A DNA stretch of 64,000 nt, taken from the NCBI RefSeq assembly GCF_020382885.2, contig NC_058515.1:11515223-11579222 (forward strand), given 5' to 3'. The first letter of the stretch is position 1; each line of letters begins with the position of its first letter. The notes below the pieces were generated by a model that saw nothing but the letters and a program-made list of their open reading frames with translations, was not told the DNA's origin and searched no databases. This stretch comes from Scatophagus argus. Its lineage: Eukaryota; Chordata; Actinopteri; Scatophagidae. Shown in pieces: positions 22,957-36,582 of the stretch. Made by a program: the position numbers and the translations under genes.

Positions 22957-25900
22957 TTATTTGGCTCCAGGGTCCCTCCAGCCTCCAAAGGCCTTCTCCA
23001 GGTAAAGAGCCACCTCGAGGGTAAGGTGGTCCTGCAGCTTCCCAGCACCGACCTGCACGCCCAAGGGCAGGCCTTCCTCGTTCAGACCCAGAGGGCACTG
23101 GGTGACCGGCAGTCCGAGAATGTTGATTACACCTGGAGAGTGGAAGCGGATATTAAAACAAGTCTGGAGCAATTTTTGTCAACTTCAGTGAAGATCAAGA
23201 GATGTCCTGGAACTGGAAATATTGTATAGCGTGAAGAAGCCTTAATTATCCTTGTGTTTTAGATCAGGTCACAGATCGTAGGATCCACATCCTGCCATCA
23301 CGTGGGATGTTGGTTTAAATAATATCAGATGTTAAATTAGTAATATTCTTCCAGAATTGACTGGACATTGCTAAATAATGTGCTAAAACTGCAGATAAGT
23401 AAACTCTTAAGGCATCTTTATGAAGCTGCCTGTAGCGGCAACTTAGGAGGAATTCTGCTTCTTAAACCCTGCAAACTCATGCAAATGAGTCAAGTTGCAG
23501 CATGTAGAAAATGTTCATGCCTTGCGTTCTTCTACAAAGTATGACTGGCTGTGGTTGTCTAACCTGTGTAGGCAAAGTCAAAGGGTCTGAAGAGTGGGTG
23601 GTGGTGTTTGGGAGCCACTCTGGGGTACGACGGGTAAAGAAACACGCCGTCGGTCCCCAGCAGCTCCTCCAACTCCTTCTGCAGCTTCTCTTTCTGCTGG
23701 ATGATGAAGTTTGACGGCTTGGATGGGTTGAACTCCTCAAACAGTCCCAGACCTGAAAACACGCACACATGATTATTTCTCAATGTCTTTTTCCCCCTTT
23801 ATTTAATCCTTTTTTTTAAAAAAAAAAAAAAACAGTTAAGATAAACGATAATAAATGTCTTCTCTCTTACCAATTACAGCTATGGTGTGATCAGATTTTC
23901 CAACCATCCATTTCAGCAGCTCCCACAGAGGCCAGGCCGGTTGTCCTGGTTCCCCCATCAGCTCTCCAAAAGGCTGAGGAGGCTAAGAGAGGAAAACATT
24001 TTTCATTTGTTTCTGAAGAAACAAAGCAAACCAAGTGTGTGTGTTATGTTTCAGTGACCACCCTGCTTTGCTGTTCCCATGCAGTTTGCTTCCTGTTGTC
24101 ACCAGACACCTCACTGTCATGCTGGTAACACTAACCTGTGTTAGTGGCCTTACAACACTATGAGTGTGTTATACCAACACCCGGTTTTCATTTTAAAAAA
24201 GGATGTAAATGATTTATTAGTGATTAAGTTACCCGCACAGGCCCCAAGAAACACATGCTGTCTTTGTGAAATGGTGTGCAGTCTTTAGTTTTAAAATCCA
24301 CTTGAGTCACTAAAGAGAGAGAGAGTGTGTGTGTGTGTGTGGTATGCTGTGCCATGGCAGTTAAACAGATTAGTGAACCATTTCTGAGCAGCAGACCACA
24401 ATAGGTGCTGTGACTAAGACCCTGCCTGCTCTCTGTCACTGTGTAACATTATTAGACGCAGTTTATCTTCATTATGCTTCCAGGAACACTTGGACCCACT
24501 TTGCCCTCCTTGTCGGGAAGACCCATGTAGGTGTCCCAGATCTGGAAGCCATAACGGAGTTCGGGGAGACGCACTTCTTGGACTTTGACTCCCAGGTCGG
24601 CCTCCAGACGCTCCACCACCTGGAGGACGTAATGCCATTTTAATTTTAAAACATTCCCAGTAGTCATTTTGCAGTCATTTGCAGACAATCTGAGCGACGT
24701 TTTCAACACACCTTTCTCTGAATCTCGATGAGCTCTTTGCTGACGGGGTACGTCACAACAGACTCACCGTTGTGGGGGATAGTGAAAAACCGCAGCTTCT
24801 TTAAATCAACCTTTGTGTCTAAGGACAACCTGGAAGGAATTAGACAAAACCGACCTGACTCTTGGTCATGTAACACGCTCTGGTTCAATTTCTGCCTGTT
24901 ACGGGACACGGTTAACTAGAACTGGGACTAGAAGAGCTCTTACATCTGAGCGTTGGGTCCCACCATGATCTTGAGCATGGGCAGCAGGTCCTCGGCGTAG
25001 CGGCACATGGGACCATTGCTGAGGTACTCTTCCTGTCTGCCAGAGCAGGGAGGATACTCGTTCTCAATGGATATGACACCTGCAGAAACACATCTTAGTT
25101 ACAGTGAAGTCTGGCATATGAATGTGTTCTTTGTACCTGCAACAACAGCGGAAACAAACTGTGAACTGATGTTATTAACCTTTTAACTTTACATGGCAAC
25201 TTAATTTGCACTTTCAGCAGTCACACATCGACCTTACCATTCATTTGGAACTGTGTTTGTGTCCATCTGATGAATATAAGTCTAACATCAATGCTCTTCT
25301 AGCTCTATTTTTGGTCTCCACCAACTCCTGAAGGGAATACCTGCCCCCCTAGCTGCTAAATGCTCCACTGTGTTCACCATCTAGTTGCTAACTCTGCTTC
25401 AGTTGGTGCATATTCTGTATTTAAGTTCAACAGATATTGCAGAATTAATATATATTAACGTTTATTTTCTCTTACCAGGAGTGGTTTTATGGCCAAATAT
25501 TCCGTTGAAGAAACAGGGCATACGGATGCTGCCTCCGATGTCTGAGCCGATGCCGATAACCGCGCCCGCTGCTGCCAGTATACTAGCCTCCCCTCCTGAG
25601 AGGACAGGGGAGACAAACAGAGACAGCTGAGCCAGTTGATCCGGCAGGTCTGCTTCATTCACAGTCAGTCTCGTTTAATGCAACATTACGTAAGAATTGG
25701 CATACTTGTGATTCAGCACTTCTCTCTTCTCAACGGTTTTCACGTCTGCAGTGGCACTACCCAAGACCTGTAAACAGACTTCCCTTTGCCTGAGTTCCCC
25801 TTTAAGAAACTAAGACTGCAGCCTGAAAGTGTGTGTGTGTGTGTGTGTATGTCTGCAGTGTAATATGATTATCAGGCAAAACCAGGGCTCTGTTCCTCGA

Positions 25901-28146
25901 GACAAAGACACTCCAACACTAAGCACTTTTTGCGACCGCTTGACTCTGAACCTCAATTCAACAACAGCATCCGGTTCAACCCGCCAAGCTTAAGTCAAGC
26001 CAACAGTCTCTAACCTGAACTTCCTCCTGCTATCCTCTCCAGGTCGTAGGGGTTGTTGGTGATGCCGTAGAGGTGGTTGTGGGACTCTAACCACATGCAC
26101 AGCTCAGGGGTGTTGGTGACGCCCAGCGGGATGGCGCCCGCTCTCTTCAGCAGGGCCACAGGCGGCGCGTCGACAGTGGACACGATTCCTCGCCGGGAGA
26201 CCACACCTGTAGTGAAGGGCATGCCTGGAAGAGGGAAATGTGTCAAATGCTCAGCTGCAGCATGGAAAGCACAAAAGTAAAGACATCTTTCATCAAAGTC
26301 ATTCCCATTTGCAAAGTCATGATTATTTCTGGTTATCTTGAGCCCAACAAAACACATTGGGAAGATGAAGGTGTCCACTAAACAGTAACTGGGTGCGGGT
26401 GGATACAAGTTACGGGTATCAAATGTTGACTCAAGCTCTTGTTATTTGATGTATGTATTCAACCTAAAGTGCCTGGTTTCAGGTGACTGACAGGAGATTG
26501 GATTCCTGGACTTTACCTTGGAGGGCGAAGGACTCTTTGACGGAGAGCGGCACTCCGAGTAAAGGGAGTCGGTCCTCCAGCACCTCCTCTCCACCATTTT
26601 CCTCCTCAATTAACTTGTCGGCCTGGGCGGCCTCCTGGAGGGCAGCTTCAAACCTGGACGAGGAGAAAGAAATAAAGTATTTGACCCAAATCTGTTAAAA
26701 TCCCTGATTAGAACGGTTGGATTTTAAGGTAATGCATCACAGTTGAAACGAGTGACGACTTTCACATTTTCTGTTTCAGTTTGTAAAACATGTGATCAAA
26801 TACACCAGGATACTGTATGTTTTGTACAAAAGTAAGGTCAAAACCCCAAAGATATTCAGTTCACTTTGTTCTGCAACACAGAAATGCATTTTATTATCAC
26901 ACCTAAGATGCTATCAGCTTCGAAAAAAATTGTGAAACGATTCGGATTAATTCTCTGACCTCCCAATCGGTTGCAGCTCTGGAGCACAATAAACATAAAA
27001 TAAGATAAAAGCAAAAGCGTCTGATGAGGAGAAATGATTTTGTTGTCCTTGCCTGTCTTTTACAACAGCGTTAAGAAGAGGGTTGACCTCCTGGATCCTG
27101 TCAATGTAAGCCTGCACCACCTCCACACTCGACACCTGCAGAAACCCAACATTTTGACTGCATATTATTACACACCACACAAATGTGCAAAGACCAGAAA
27201 AACAAGTCAGACGTTCAGGTTCATTAGAAGACAGTCTTGTCCTAAAAATGGTGAGGGGGACGAAGCAAAAATAAATAAATAAAAAAACTTACTCTTAAAG
27301 GATGTGTAAATATATTCTGAATGTTTTCTCAGGTCACCTGTTAATCATTCACTTTTATAACATGGAAGAAAGGGTGTTCTGGCTGACATCCTCAAATGAT
27401 TATCTGTCATATAAGTGTGAGAAAACCTGAAGATACTCACAAACTGATGCATGTCTTGCTGGAAAATAAAATAAATCTTCACTAACCAATGAATCGATCA
27501 GACACACAGTAAAATGCAATGCAATAGTCCCTACATTAAATGCAATGTCTTTGAGAAGCTATAGTAATGCTGTAAAACACACACCTGTCTCATTCTGACT
27601 TAATAACATGACTACTGCATGTCACATAAAAGGCTGTGAAAGGGACCTTCTTCTACAGAGTCCACTTTATGTTAACACAGGTGTCGGGTTGTTATTCCAC
27701 AGGTGCACCTGTCTTATTGCAGAAACCTGCGGGGAAAAGACCCGCTGAGAGTGGACTGTTGTGACTGCAAAAAGTTGTTAAGAAAACAAAAAGGATTTCA
27801 CAGCTAATGAAAGACAATAAACTACCTGCTTATATAACTTTTGTGATCCTAAACAAACAAACAACCTATAAACAGGTGAGAAGTGACGATTAGTCTGAGA
27901 GGTAAAGGAGCCGAAGTTCGGCCGTCAGCTCTGCTCTTGGCTTCGCCGGGCACTCACCTCCTTTCTCCGGATCTTCTTGGCCAGCTGCATCGCTGACATG
28001 ACCAGCAGCGGGTTGCTGACGGGCGGGAGCTTCTTCCCGGACACGGCGGATCTCCGAGGAGACAAGAGCCGGAAAAGCGCAAAGAGAGCTCCTGTGAGCG
28101 CCTTGAACAGCCACACCTGAAGCTTTTCCACAGGGCTCAGTGCCAT
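22957..28146 (-). CDS. faah2: Fatty-acid amide hydrolase 2, 529 aa, 11 exons
   Basis: Minus-strand exons: 28146-27958, 27135-27053, 26653-26517, 26224-26015, 25595-25476, 25079-24944, 24829-24712, 24619-24500, 23982-23871, 23752-23564, 23132-22957. All phases join. A single N-terminal membrane segment (about residues 9-28) precedes an amidase-signature domain. The catalytic triad is visible: Lys130 in VPLSVKESF, Ser205 in AGGSSGG and the nucleophile Ser229 in GSDIGGSIRMP. The C-terminus (LPVTQCPLGLNEEGLPLGVQ to AFGGWRDPG) matches human FAAH2 (532 aa). It hydrolyses primary fatty-acid amides and N-acylethanolamines such as anandamide, at membranes or lipid droplets. Intron 2 uses a GC donor (AAAGACAG|GCAAGG). 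Teleosts can carry two faah2 paralogues; I cannot say which this is. Confidence 0.95.
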
Positions 28147-28730
28147 GTTTGTGCCGCGGAGGGAGGACGGAGGGTCGGCACTGTAAGGCACCTGACATAC
28201 AGCAACTGGATCCGGATTCTATACGTGAGTGTGATAAATCAGAGAGCACAGGTTAGTGAGGCTGACCGGAAGTTTAATGTTTACCTTCAAAATAAAATCA
28301 TTAACTAGGCCGCGTTTAGAAAAAATTAATATCAGACTCAGTACAGCTATTGCCAGTGGTTGAAGTATAATTCGAATATATTTTTACGTTATTTGAGGTT
28401 TTCCGCTGTCTAAATTTAAGATGTTAATTTTGATTTTATTTTTTTTTCACTTAAAATTTACCGTGGAACGGATGGCGGTGACCTCACGACCAATCGACAA
28501 GCGCAAACGACGTATTATGAAGCTCACTGTCACTTCCTGCGTGTCCACTGCGTGACGCTGAGAGCGCTCAGTCGTTGTACTGTATCTAAGGTTCAAGTGC
28601 GAACGCACCATGAATGTCACACAAGGCTCACTTCCGGTTGCCCCAGTGACCACTAGAAACATCAAAAGTCTCCTTGCCGATATGTCCCCGTCATTCAAAG
28701 GCTGAAACTTTAACAACCTGTCATTATCAA
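28147..28730. promoter_or_regulatory. Upstream region of faah2
   Basis: This region flanks the faah2 start codon. A GC-richer, CpG-containing block at 28460-28690 includes an ETS-type CACTTCCGG (about 28629-28637) and could be a TATA-less promoter. A 31-codon plus-strand ORF starting near 28610 is too short to call. Confidence 0.3.
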
Positions 28731-31248
28731 AGTCTTAAGATCTCTGAGCATCAGCCCCGGTCAAAGTTTCACCAGTGATTTTAACATACTGCAATTGGTT
28801 TATGGTCCGTGCTACACTTGAATTTGAATTGGAAATTGAGGGCTAACATTAAAACCATTCACAGTTTGAAAACATTTGCCTGCACAGAGAGGACACCTGA
28901 GCATATAGTCACTGCATAAACAGGCACTGCGACAGAGATGAAGATACTTTTAGGGACTAAACTTTAAAAATACAAGTGGTTCTACAATGAAAAGGAATAC
29001 TGCACGCTGAGACATCCTGAGTTAAGAGACATCCATTATAATAAGATAATGATCCTGTTATTAAGGCTTGATTACTGCGGAATGTATGTTTTTACATGTG
29101 CAGTTAAATACAGTTAATGTGCAGTTAAGTACAGTTAAATAAGCTTTCGAGAAATATCTCACTACAAACCCAACACAAACAGGTTTTTTATAGCCAGGAT
29201 TTTAGGAATACTACATTATATAATATTTATCATCATATGTTTTCTTCTGATGGTTTGAATCCATTGTAAAAGTAGCCAACAACATTTACTCAAGTCTTAT
29301 ATTTGTACTTTACTTGGTTATTTCCATTTTATCCTATTTTATATTTCACCTGCGTTGCACACTGGAGGGAATTTATTTAACATTTTCAATTGTTTACTTT
29401 TTTACATAAGAAATTACATGATGCGATACAGTACTATTGTACTAATCTGCTCTGTAGTATCCAAACCATTGATAAACTACAGCATTAAAATGCTCTTTTA
29501 TGTGTTTGTTAGTAATCAAATCAGAAACATATCCATTTCTGTGAGAGTATAACACAATATAACACTGTGAAAGGAGACCATTTTGAATTCTAAACCTTCA
29601 CTTGATTGTATAAAGTAATTAAAATTAACTCCACCTTCACCAGCTGCAGCATTAAAATGATGTTCACATTATCGTAATGCACATTAGTTTGTGTCAGAAG
29701 AAAAACTCCGTAATTTTTCCCACTGAAGTAACCGTCAGTAAACACTAGGTGGCAGCATTGCTGATGTTTTTAATTTGTAATTGAGAATACAGAGCACGTA
29801 GCATAAAGAGGGGAAAAAAGCCTCTGCAATGCAGGTCAGTGGGTTAGTGGAGAATCCATACTGTCTGTTAGAGTCAGCTCGTATGGCTCCTCCACACATC
29901 ATGTTGTTTAAGCTTTGGACTGCTCATGAGTGTGTGATGGATGAAACTTCTCATGACATCAGCGTTAGTGCTGTTAATCGCATTCCTGTAAAGTAACTGA
30001 GTACATTACTTCAGTACATCACATCTCGCTCTAATACATTTATCTGACAGCTGTAGTTTCTGTTACAATAATCAAATTATAAGCTATTTTGTGTTGCTGC
30101 AATAAATCCTAAAAATATATAGCAATACAACACCCTCAGGAGTTCTTTTCCTGCATGATGGATGCTTTTTTTCCCGACACTTTAAGAACATTATGATAAG
30201 GGGGTCTGTGCTTCCACCGTACCAACTGAGATGTCATATTAGGGCCTGAACGCAGGAGTAAAAGAAATGTGAAATCAATCAGATGCACAGGATGGCAGCA
30301 AAACCCCTGCTGCCGCTTTGAGATGACACTCCGAGGCAGGAAATATTCAGTTTACTTGAAGCGCTGCAGACTGAAGGAAGTGGATGTTTTGCACGCTCTG
30401 AGGTGCTGCAACCTCTTGCACGCAGACGTTGACCTCCAACCTGTTAACCCATTAACACATAGCTGAGAGGCAATACGTCACCTTGAGCAAATAAACTGCA
30501 TTTTCTGTTGTCAAAATGAAGCGACAGAATTAAAAGACAAACACTCTGTCAGAAAGGGGAGCAATACAAAAGGTATCACGATGCGAGCAGAGCGGAGGAA
30601 AAACAGATCATTCCTTACCTGTAAGGTGAAACCTGAAGCTCAGAAAACCGCCGGGCGTGTAGAGACAAGAGGGAAAACCAGGGAAAACACAAGTGACAGT
30701 GTCTGTATTCCTGTGTGAAGCTGCAGGAGAAGCTGTCTGGGAAAGTGCAGAAAGCAGATGTAACTGCAATTAACTGCCGGTTATTTTGAGATTATGTAGT
30801 GTCTTTATGGGAAACTTCATGCAAAGCCTTCGTGAACGGAGGCCTTCAGGGTAAAACGATACGGGGTCAGCGAACAACAGAGGACAGCTCAGGGCAACTT
30901 TTGTATAGATTTCCATCTTCTTTCTTGTTGTCACGGGATATACTCCACACGCCATCCACCTACAGCTCATTAGCTTGACTCCCAAAATGCACTGCTCTTC
31001 CCTGGAAACGCTCAAAACCAAGAGGAGTTACCCAGTTGTCCCGGCAATTTAATTCTCCTAATGAAGTAACAGACGACCCCCCCCTCACCCCGTCTGGTTC
31101 CAGTCATCTCTGAGTGGATATTAATTTACTTTACTGCTCCCTTTGGATGGAGCAGCACTTCACTCTCATCCACTTTCCAGCACCTCCTCTCGGCCCTGGA
31201 GACCCATGCAGGCTGATATGTCTGCCCCTCAGGGTTAAAAAGCTGCCT

Positions 31249-31295
<47 letters not shown>

Positions 31296-34200
31296 CAAGT
31301 GACCTTTTCCATTGCTTAAAATCACAAGGACTCAGTGTGTTAGTCAGATTGTTGTTCACAGGGTGGGGAAGCCTTTAAGACATCCTGGGATTTTCCACTA
31401 AAATCACATTTAATTAAGTTTTTTAGTTTATCGTTTAGCTGCTTTGTGAAACAAACACTTGGAAACAGATGAAAACTGCAGTAGTTTCATTTAATTGATC
31501 TTAACTTTCTGATTCACACAAACAATCAAAACGCTGCCCTTTGTTGCCAAAATAATCGACCTTTTTAACCTGCCGGAAAATGAATAAAAGAAAATCTCAG
31601 CTGTGTTTCACGTGGAGATTTGTGGGTTTTCTTTTTCATATGTAAACATGAAAATTTTCACTTCCCTCTGGATGTGAAAGTGACACTTTGACCTTTGAAT
31701 TTTTCTCCTTTCAAGTTAAATTCAGTTTTCACCAGAAAAATAAGTTTTGTTAATATATGAAATGAGGTCTGACTCTGAAACTGGGACATGAAAAACATTG
31801 TTTACTGACAGCCTGAAGACAAACCAAACAATTTCTGTAATTTCGATGTCCCCACTTGATTTCATTGCACAGACATTTAAGAAATTATTGCATCTTATTG
31901 CTTTAAAAATTATGAATGTACTTTCCCTATGTTTTTATGTATTTATTTCTTTTACTTTATGTTAATTATGTTTGATTGTAAAGTAAGAGAATATCATAAG
32001 GAGACAAGCACGAGAGGTGAAGTTGGAAACAGCTTTTCACACGTGCCTGATTTATTGATTATTGGGGTCTCTTTTGTCCATCTTTTAAAGAAGAAACCAC
32101 ATGCTGTATTATTATTCTCATATTATGTGTTATATTCTTGTCACATGTGGCTTCCCCCAGCAGCAGCAGCTCCGCTCGTCTATTCGTCTGCTTGTCAGCA
32201 GTCTTTTCATCCAGCTTGGGAGGAGGAGGAGGAGGGGGGGAGAGTGTGAAGAGGGAGGCGGGGGAGCTCCCCTCTGTTCCTCCTTTGGGGACTGCCGTGC
32301 GGGCACATGAAACAGCTGGTGTGCTCCAAAAACCAATTATAGAGGCCCCTGGCCCCCCGCCTGGCTGCCCGTAAGGCCGGGCAGGGGACAGTGTGATCAT
32401 TAGCGCCCCGCAGATGACTCTTAACGACAGGCCACCGCCGGCACGGTCAGATGGGCGTCACAGCAGGCTCAGGTTATAGATTTGTCCACTCCTGCCCAGG
32501 ATGCATGGGAGGAAATTGGAATTTCAGGTCCAGAAGAGGCTTGTACTTAATGTTTTATTTACATGGTGCAGCTTATTGAGAGCAGCAGTCCTGTGTGCTG
32601 TGGACGGGAGGGGGAGGGGGGGTCCTCCAGGTGTGAGATGCAGACATGTTAAAGAAACGCTTTCTGTTTCACAGATTCTTTTTCCGTATAGAAAATAAAT
32701 AAAAACTAGGGATTAAGCGAGACAGACTTAGTGCAGATGTAGTGAACAAGCTTCCTTTCAATTACGTCTAAAATCCTGCTGATCAGTTTGAGTCCTGCGT
32801 TTCCTAATGTGCTCTGTTGACTGATTTGTCTCGTGAAGGGCACGTGAGCAGCTCAGGTGTTGGAAGGTTGAATGCAGCAGCACTGAGCTATTGATCCCCT
32901 TCCTACTGACTGTTGTTAAAACTTTTCAGCAGGCTATCTGAGAACAAACCCCATGAGCCACCCTCATTAAAATACAATTTTTGTCCCTCGTGAGACCATA
33001 AGAAAGACGGAGTCTCATTGATTGGAGGCCCAGTATGTAGTCTTACTACACTGAAGAAAAGGATAGAGGATTTTGTAGTTAGGATTGACAGCTACTGGTT
33101 GCCTGGGACTACTGGCTTAAATTAAATAATCATATCTTAGGTTTAAACAGGTTTAAACAAATTAAAAGAGATAAAACTAGAAGACAGACAAAACAAAACA
33201 GACTGAAACTCGCATTCTGCAAGTAGCAGACAAACTGGACTGTTAGACTCATTCATTGACTTGTGTCTGTCAATAATATGAATTGGTTTTTGTGAGGGTT
33301 TTTGGTTTTGTTTGACCACATTTTCATGTATTGATTAGCTGCAGTGTGTCAGTGAGTCCATCATTGGTGTCATTTATCAACATGAAGACGGCCGTTCAGC
33401 GATGATTTAGCATTGCAGCGGAGCCAGAGAAATCGTCTTTCTTTACTCCTCACACTCACATTTGTTGTCAAAACCTGCTGCTTACATTTCCCACAATGCA
33501 ACTCGATCACAGCTTCAGGTGTGTTGCAGCTAATGTTGCCTGGAGACACAAGCCTCAAGCCTTCACGTCCAAACAAGTGTTCCACTTTGAATACTCTGTA
33601 GTGCCTGTGAACAGGAAGCAGGCTCCACTTTCAGAAATAAGACAAGACAAAGAGTCAGCAGCCGGGCTGGCAGCTCTGTGAGGCCGTTCACATTTCAAAA
33701 TAAAAGTCTGACCTGCTTAAAGATGGCCTTAAAGCTGAAAAGTTATTATTATCCATCTCTAGGTGATAAGATAACTCTGAGACGGGTCTGAAAGGTCGGC
33801 GGGGGTCAACACAATCCCCAGTCACACACACACACATGCTTGAATGCTTGCACATAATCCCCACACACACACTCGCACAGACCCAAAACAGCCAGCGTGA
33901 TGAATTAGTGATCAGCAGCACTAAATAATAAATAGTACACATTATAATCGGTGACAATGATGTGACTTCAGTGTTTCTTTCCTCTGGCTTTGGAGCCAAT
34001 AAGTTGAGCGATAAATAATGCAGAGAGAGGCCACAGATCTGCTCAGCAGCTCCGGCTGGACGTGTTAACGGTGTGTCAGTATGTGGCTGCGAGGTGTGAG
34101 CGCCCTCCACGCTGTATGACACACTTCTTTTAATGGCTTTTTTTTGGCTCCCAGGCACAAGAGCGTTAATATCAGTCAGAGCCAGGAGGGCTCCTTAAAT

Positions 34201-35189
34201 CTCTCCTCAAGAAAACATCATCTTACCTCAGGGGCTTGTGTGAATTGTCTTTATTTCTTTTTTTTTATTGTTATTGGAATTGGTTTGAGTTATTTTAATG
34301 TGGTCCATTTTTTAAACTCTGTTTGAATTAAATATATTATAGAGGCAGAATTGCAGATGAGGCCAGTTTGGACTAATTCCAGCCAACACAGCTCAGCTGG
34401 ACTTGGCATTTCTTTGTTATGCCCTCAAATAATAAGCACTTAAATATTTCCCATCTGGATAATTTAACTGTCCACTCAGCAGGTTTATAGACAGTCAGGT
34501 GGTGAGTAGGAGCCTTTAATTGTGTTTTTGGACTACATTTGGTTGCAAAAAATCATGTAGATTTCTAGGCGAAATCTTTTTCTTTAATATTTTTTTTATT
34601 TAATTCATCATGTACATCATCCAGTGATTTCTCTGGGACTGAAGATGTATTTTTAAAGCAAAACTGAGCATGTCGACAGGGACTCAATGACAAATCTTTG
34701 TCACCCAGAAACATCATTTACCTCCTCCTGATCCAGCCGAGATTTTAACATAATCACAGATTAGATCCAATCTTGATTAGGACATGATGAGGTGCTCTAA
34801 AAGAGTGGTTTTATAAATAAGACATGTTTTTCCAACTTAAATACACACTTTTGGCCCTTTGCATTGGGAGGGTTTGGATCCTGCAGCACAATCAGACACA
34901 CAGGTGAGAGCTGGGTCCGTACAAGCGCCCCCACAGGTGAATTTTTGCGGTGATCACATGTGAACCCGCCCCGCCTCGACGCCTTCATTAAAGCAAAGCA
35001 AAAGTCAGCGCTCCTCTTCCCTCGTGCGACCAAACCCACAGCGAGGAAGGCGCAGATGAGCGGCGGCGGCTGAAGGGGACGTAAAACGAAACCACGGAAG
35101 CCTGTGTGTGTGTGTGTGTGAAGGCGGTTCGCGCTGGCGCAAAAACCCCCCAAAGATGATTAATTAGTAAAATAAAGCTCTCGGTAACT
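28731..35189. other. Large gene-free interval
   Basis: About 6.5 kb without a supported exon on either strand. It holds a (GT)n tract at 31251-31293, a GC-rich block at 32330-32480 and a patch near 33400-33620 that shares a motif with another place in the window (near 43690). Most of it is AT-rich with short, frame-broken ORFs. Confidence 0.5.
31251..31293 (+). repeat. (GT)n microsatellite
   Basis: An uninterrupted GT dinucleotide run of about 21 units. ORFs reading Val-Cys or Thr-His repeats across it are artefacts. Confidence 0.97.
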
Positions 35190-35270
35190 GGACGCCGCAG
35201 CGGATCTGGGCTCGGGGATCTTCAGAGGACACCGGTGCATGTGGAGGTTATGTTTTACAGGAAGGCCAGG
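35190..35270 (+). other. Exon-like sequence with a strong donor upstream of tesk1
   Basis: A GC-rich stretch ends in GGAAGGCCAG|GTAAGTCATG, a near-perfect 5' splice site, and contains ATGs in two frames. It lies in a CpG-rich region 1.3 kb upstream of the tesk1 start codon. It could be an alternative 5' exon of tesk1 or the first exon of an unrecognised transcript. No partner exon was identified. Confidence 0.25.
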
Positions 35271-36582
35271 TAAGTCATGTCCTGCCCGGCAGGCAAACAC
35301 GCGTCCTTCCAGCTCGTTCTCGGCGTGGTTGTGCGTCAGCGTTTTTCCGTTTGAATCACGATATTAGTGCGTGTGAGTGTCTGTGTGCGTTTGCGTATCC
35401 GGAGGAGACCTGAGCCCGTGACAGACGAGCTCACAAACTCAGCTCAGTTTGGCATCCATAATTTACAAGCCGCAGTCAAGCTGTGCGGGGATCCGCGACA
35501 CGCAGATCCCCGCAGAGCACGAGGACGCTCCTACGGACCCTCAGTGTGACCGATGCGACCATCACTTGCACCCATGATTGCCGTCCGAGTGATTGGATCA
35601 GTTTCAAACAGCGCCTGTGTGTGCAAAGTGCACGCATGAACAATGAGGGGCGATATCTCACCGCGTCCACGGCTGTTATCACAGGAGAGCAGATTACACG
35701 CAAACAGCCGAGTTTACAGTCGGCACCAATGGATCTGCTTAATGACATTAGTGTTTTTATGGTGCCCTCGTTAGTTTGGTGCCGTCTGTCCTCGCGGTAA
35801 CGCACATAAAACGTGAAATTTGGGAGACGCGATCGGGTTTAATCGAAGCCTCGCGCGCAGTTTGTGTGATTTGTAATAAATTGCCACAGTGACCAGACTG
35901 TGAGATGTCCACTCGGACTTCTAAACTGCTTAGATTAAGTCCATGTAAGTTCCAGCTGCAGATCAGACACATCAGACACACACTCTTTATGATTCAGTGG
36001 CATTAACGCCCATGTTTCCGCCCCTCTCTTCACTCTCCCTCTTCAGTTTTAATAGGCTGCAGCGTCGGTGAGGCATCAGTGTGCGCACTGGAAATCCGGG
36101 ATTCAATTGGTAGAACCAGGAGGGGAGCCCCGGCCTTTTCTACAGCAGGAGGAGCAGAGTTAAGGAAACCGAAAGAGCCGCCGCTGCCAAGACAGCAGCA
36201 GCAGCAGCAGAAGCCTGCGCAGTTTCGAAAACGGCACAGCCTCCTCTGCTGCACGGCATGAGGGACTTCACCCAAACTGCACTCTGACTCTGCAGGATGC
36301 AACGCTGCAGCTGCGTAGTTTGTTAGACACAGACAGACCCACGCGTGTCCCGGACCTGTGCAGGAATCTGTCAGAGGAATTAGGCCTAACTGCTCGCTGA
36401 CCACAGCTGCGACATTTGGTTTGATCACGCCTCCCCTCCCCTCCGGAGAGCCCTGCGCTGTGGCCTTGTAGCGGACATGGGAAATGTAAACAGTTAGTCG
36501 GGCTGGATTTTAAACTGCGCACACGTCCCACGTCCTCCTCCTCCCGCCGCCGCCGCCTCCTCCTCCACCCGGGGCGTCCGAG
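35271..36582 (+). promoter_or_regulatory. CpG-rich 5' flank and 5' UTR of tesk1
   Basis: CpG density rises from about 35170 to the start codon, in contrast to the AT-rich sequence before it. It includes a (CAG)n/(GCA)n patch near 36193-36210 and a CCTCC/CCGCCG tract just before the ATG. I see no TATA box at a convincing place. A seven-codon upstream ORF (36477-36500, ATGGGAAATGTAAACAGTTAG) precedes the main start. Confidence 0.5.

Noticed and set aside
28610-28705. A 31-codon plus-strand ORF in a good start context upstream of faah2
   Set aside because: Too short, no recognisable motif, no splice partner found; it may be chance within a CpG-rich promoter.
30770-31021. An 83-codon minus-strand ORF in the gene desert
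   Set aside because: No family resemblance, no flanking splice signals that extend it, and ordinary intergenic composition.
31126-31359. ORFs with Thr-His or Val-Cys runs
   Set aside because: They are translations of a (GT)n microsatellite; similar artefacts occur at 39.87, 41.55, 52.58 and 57.88 kb.
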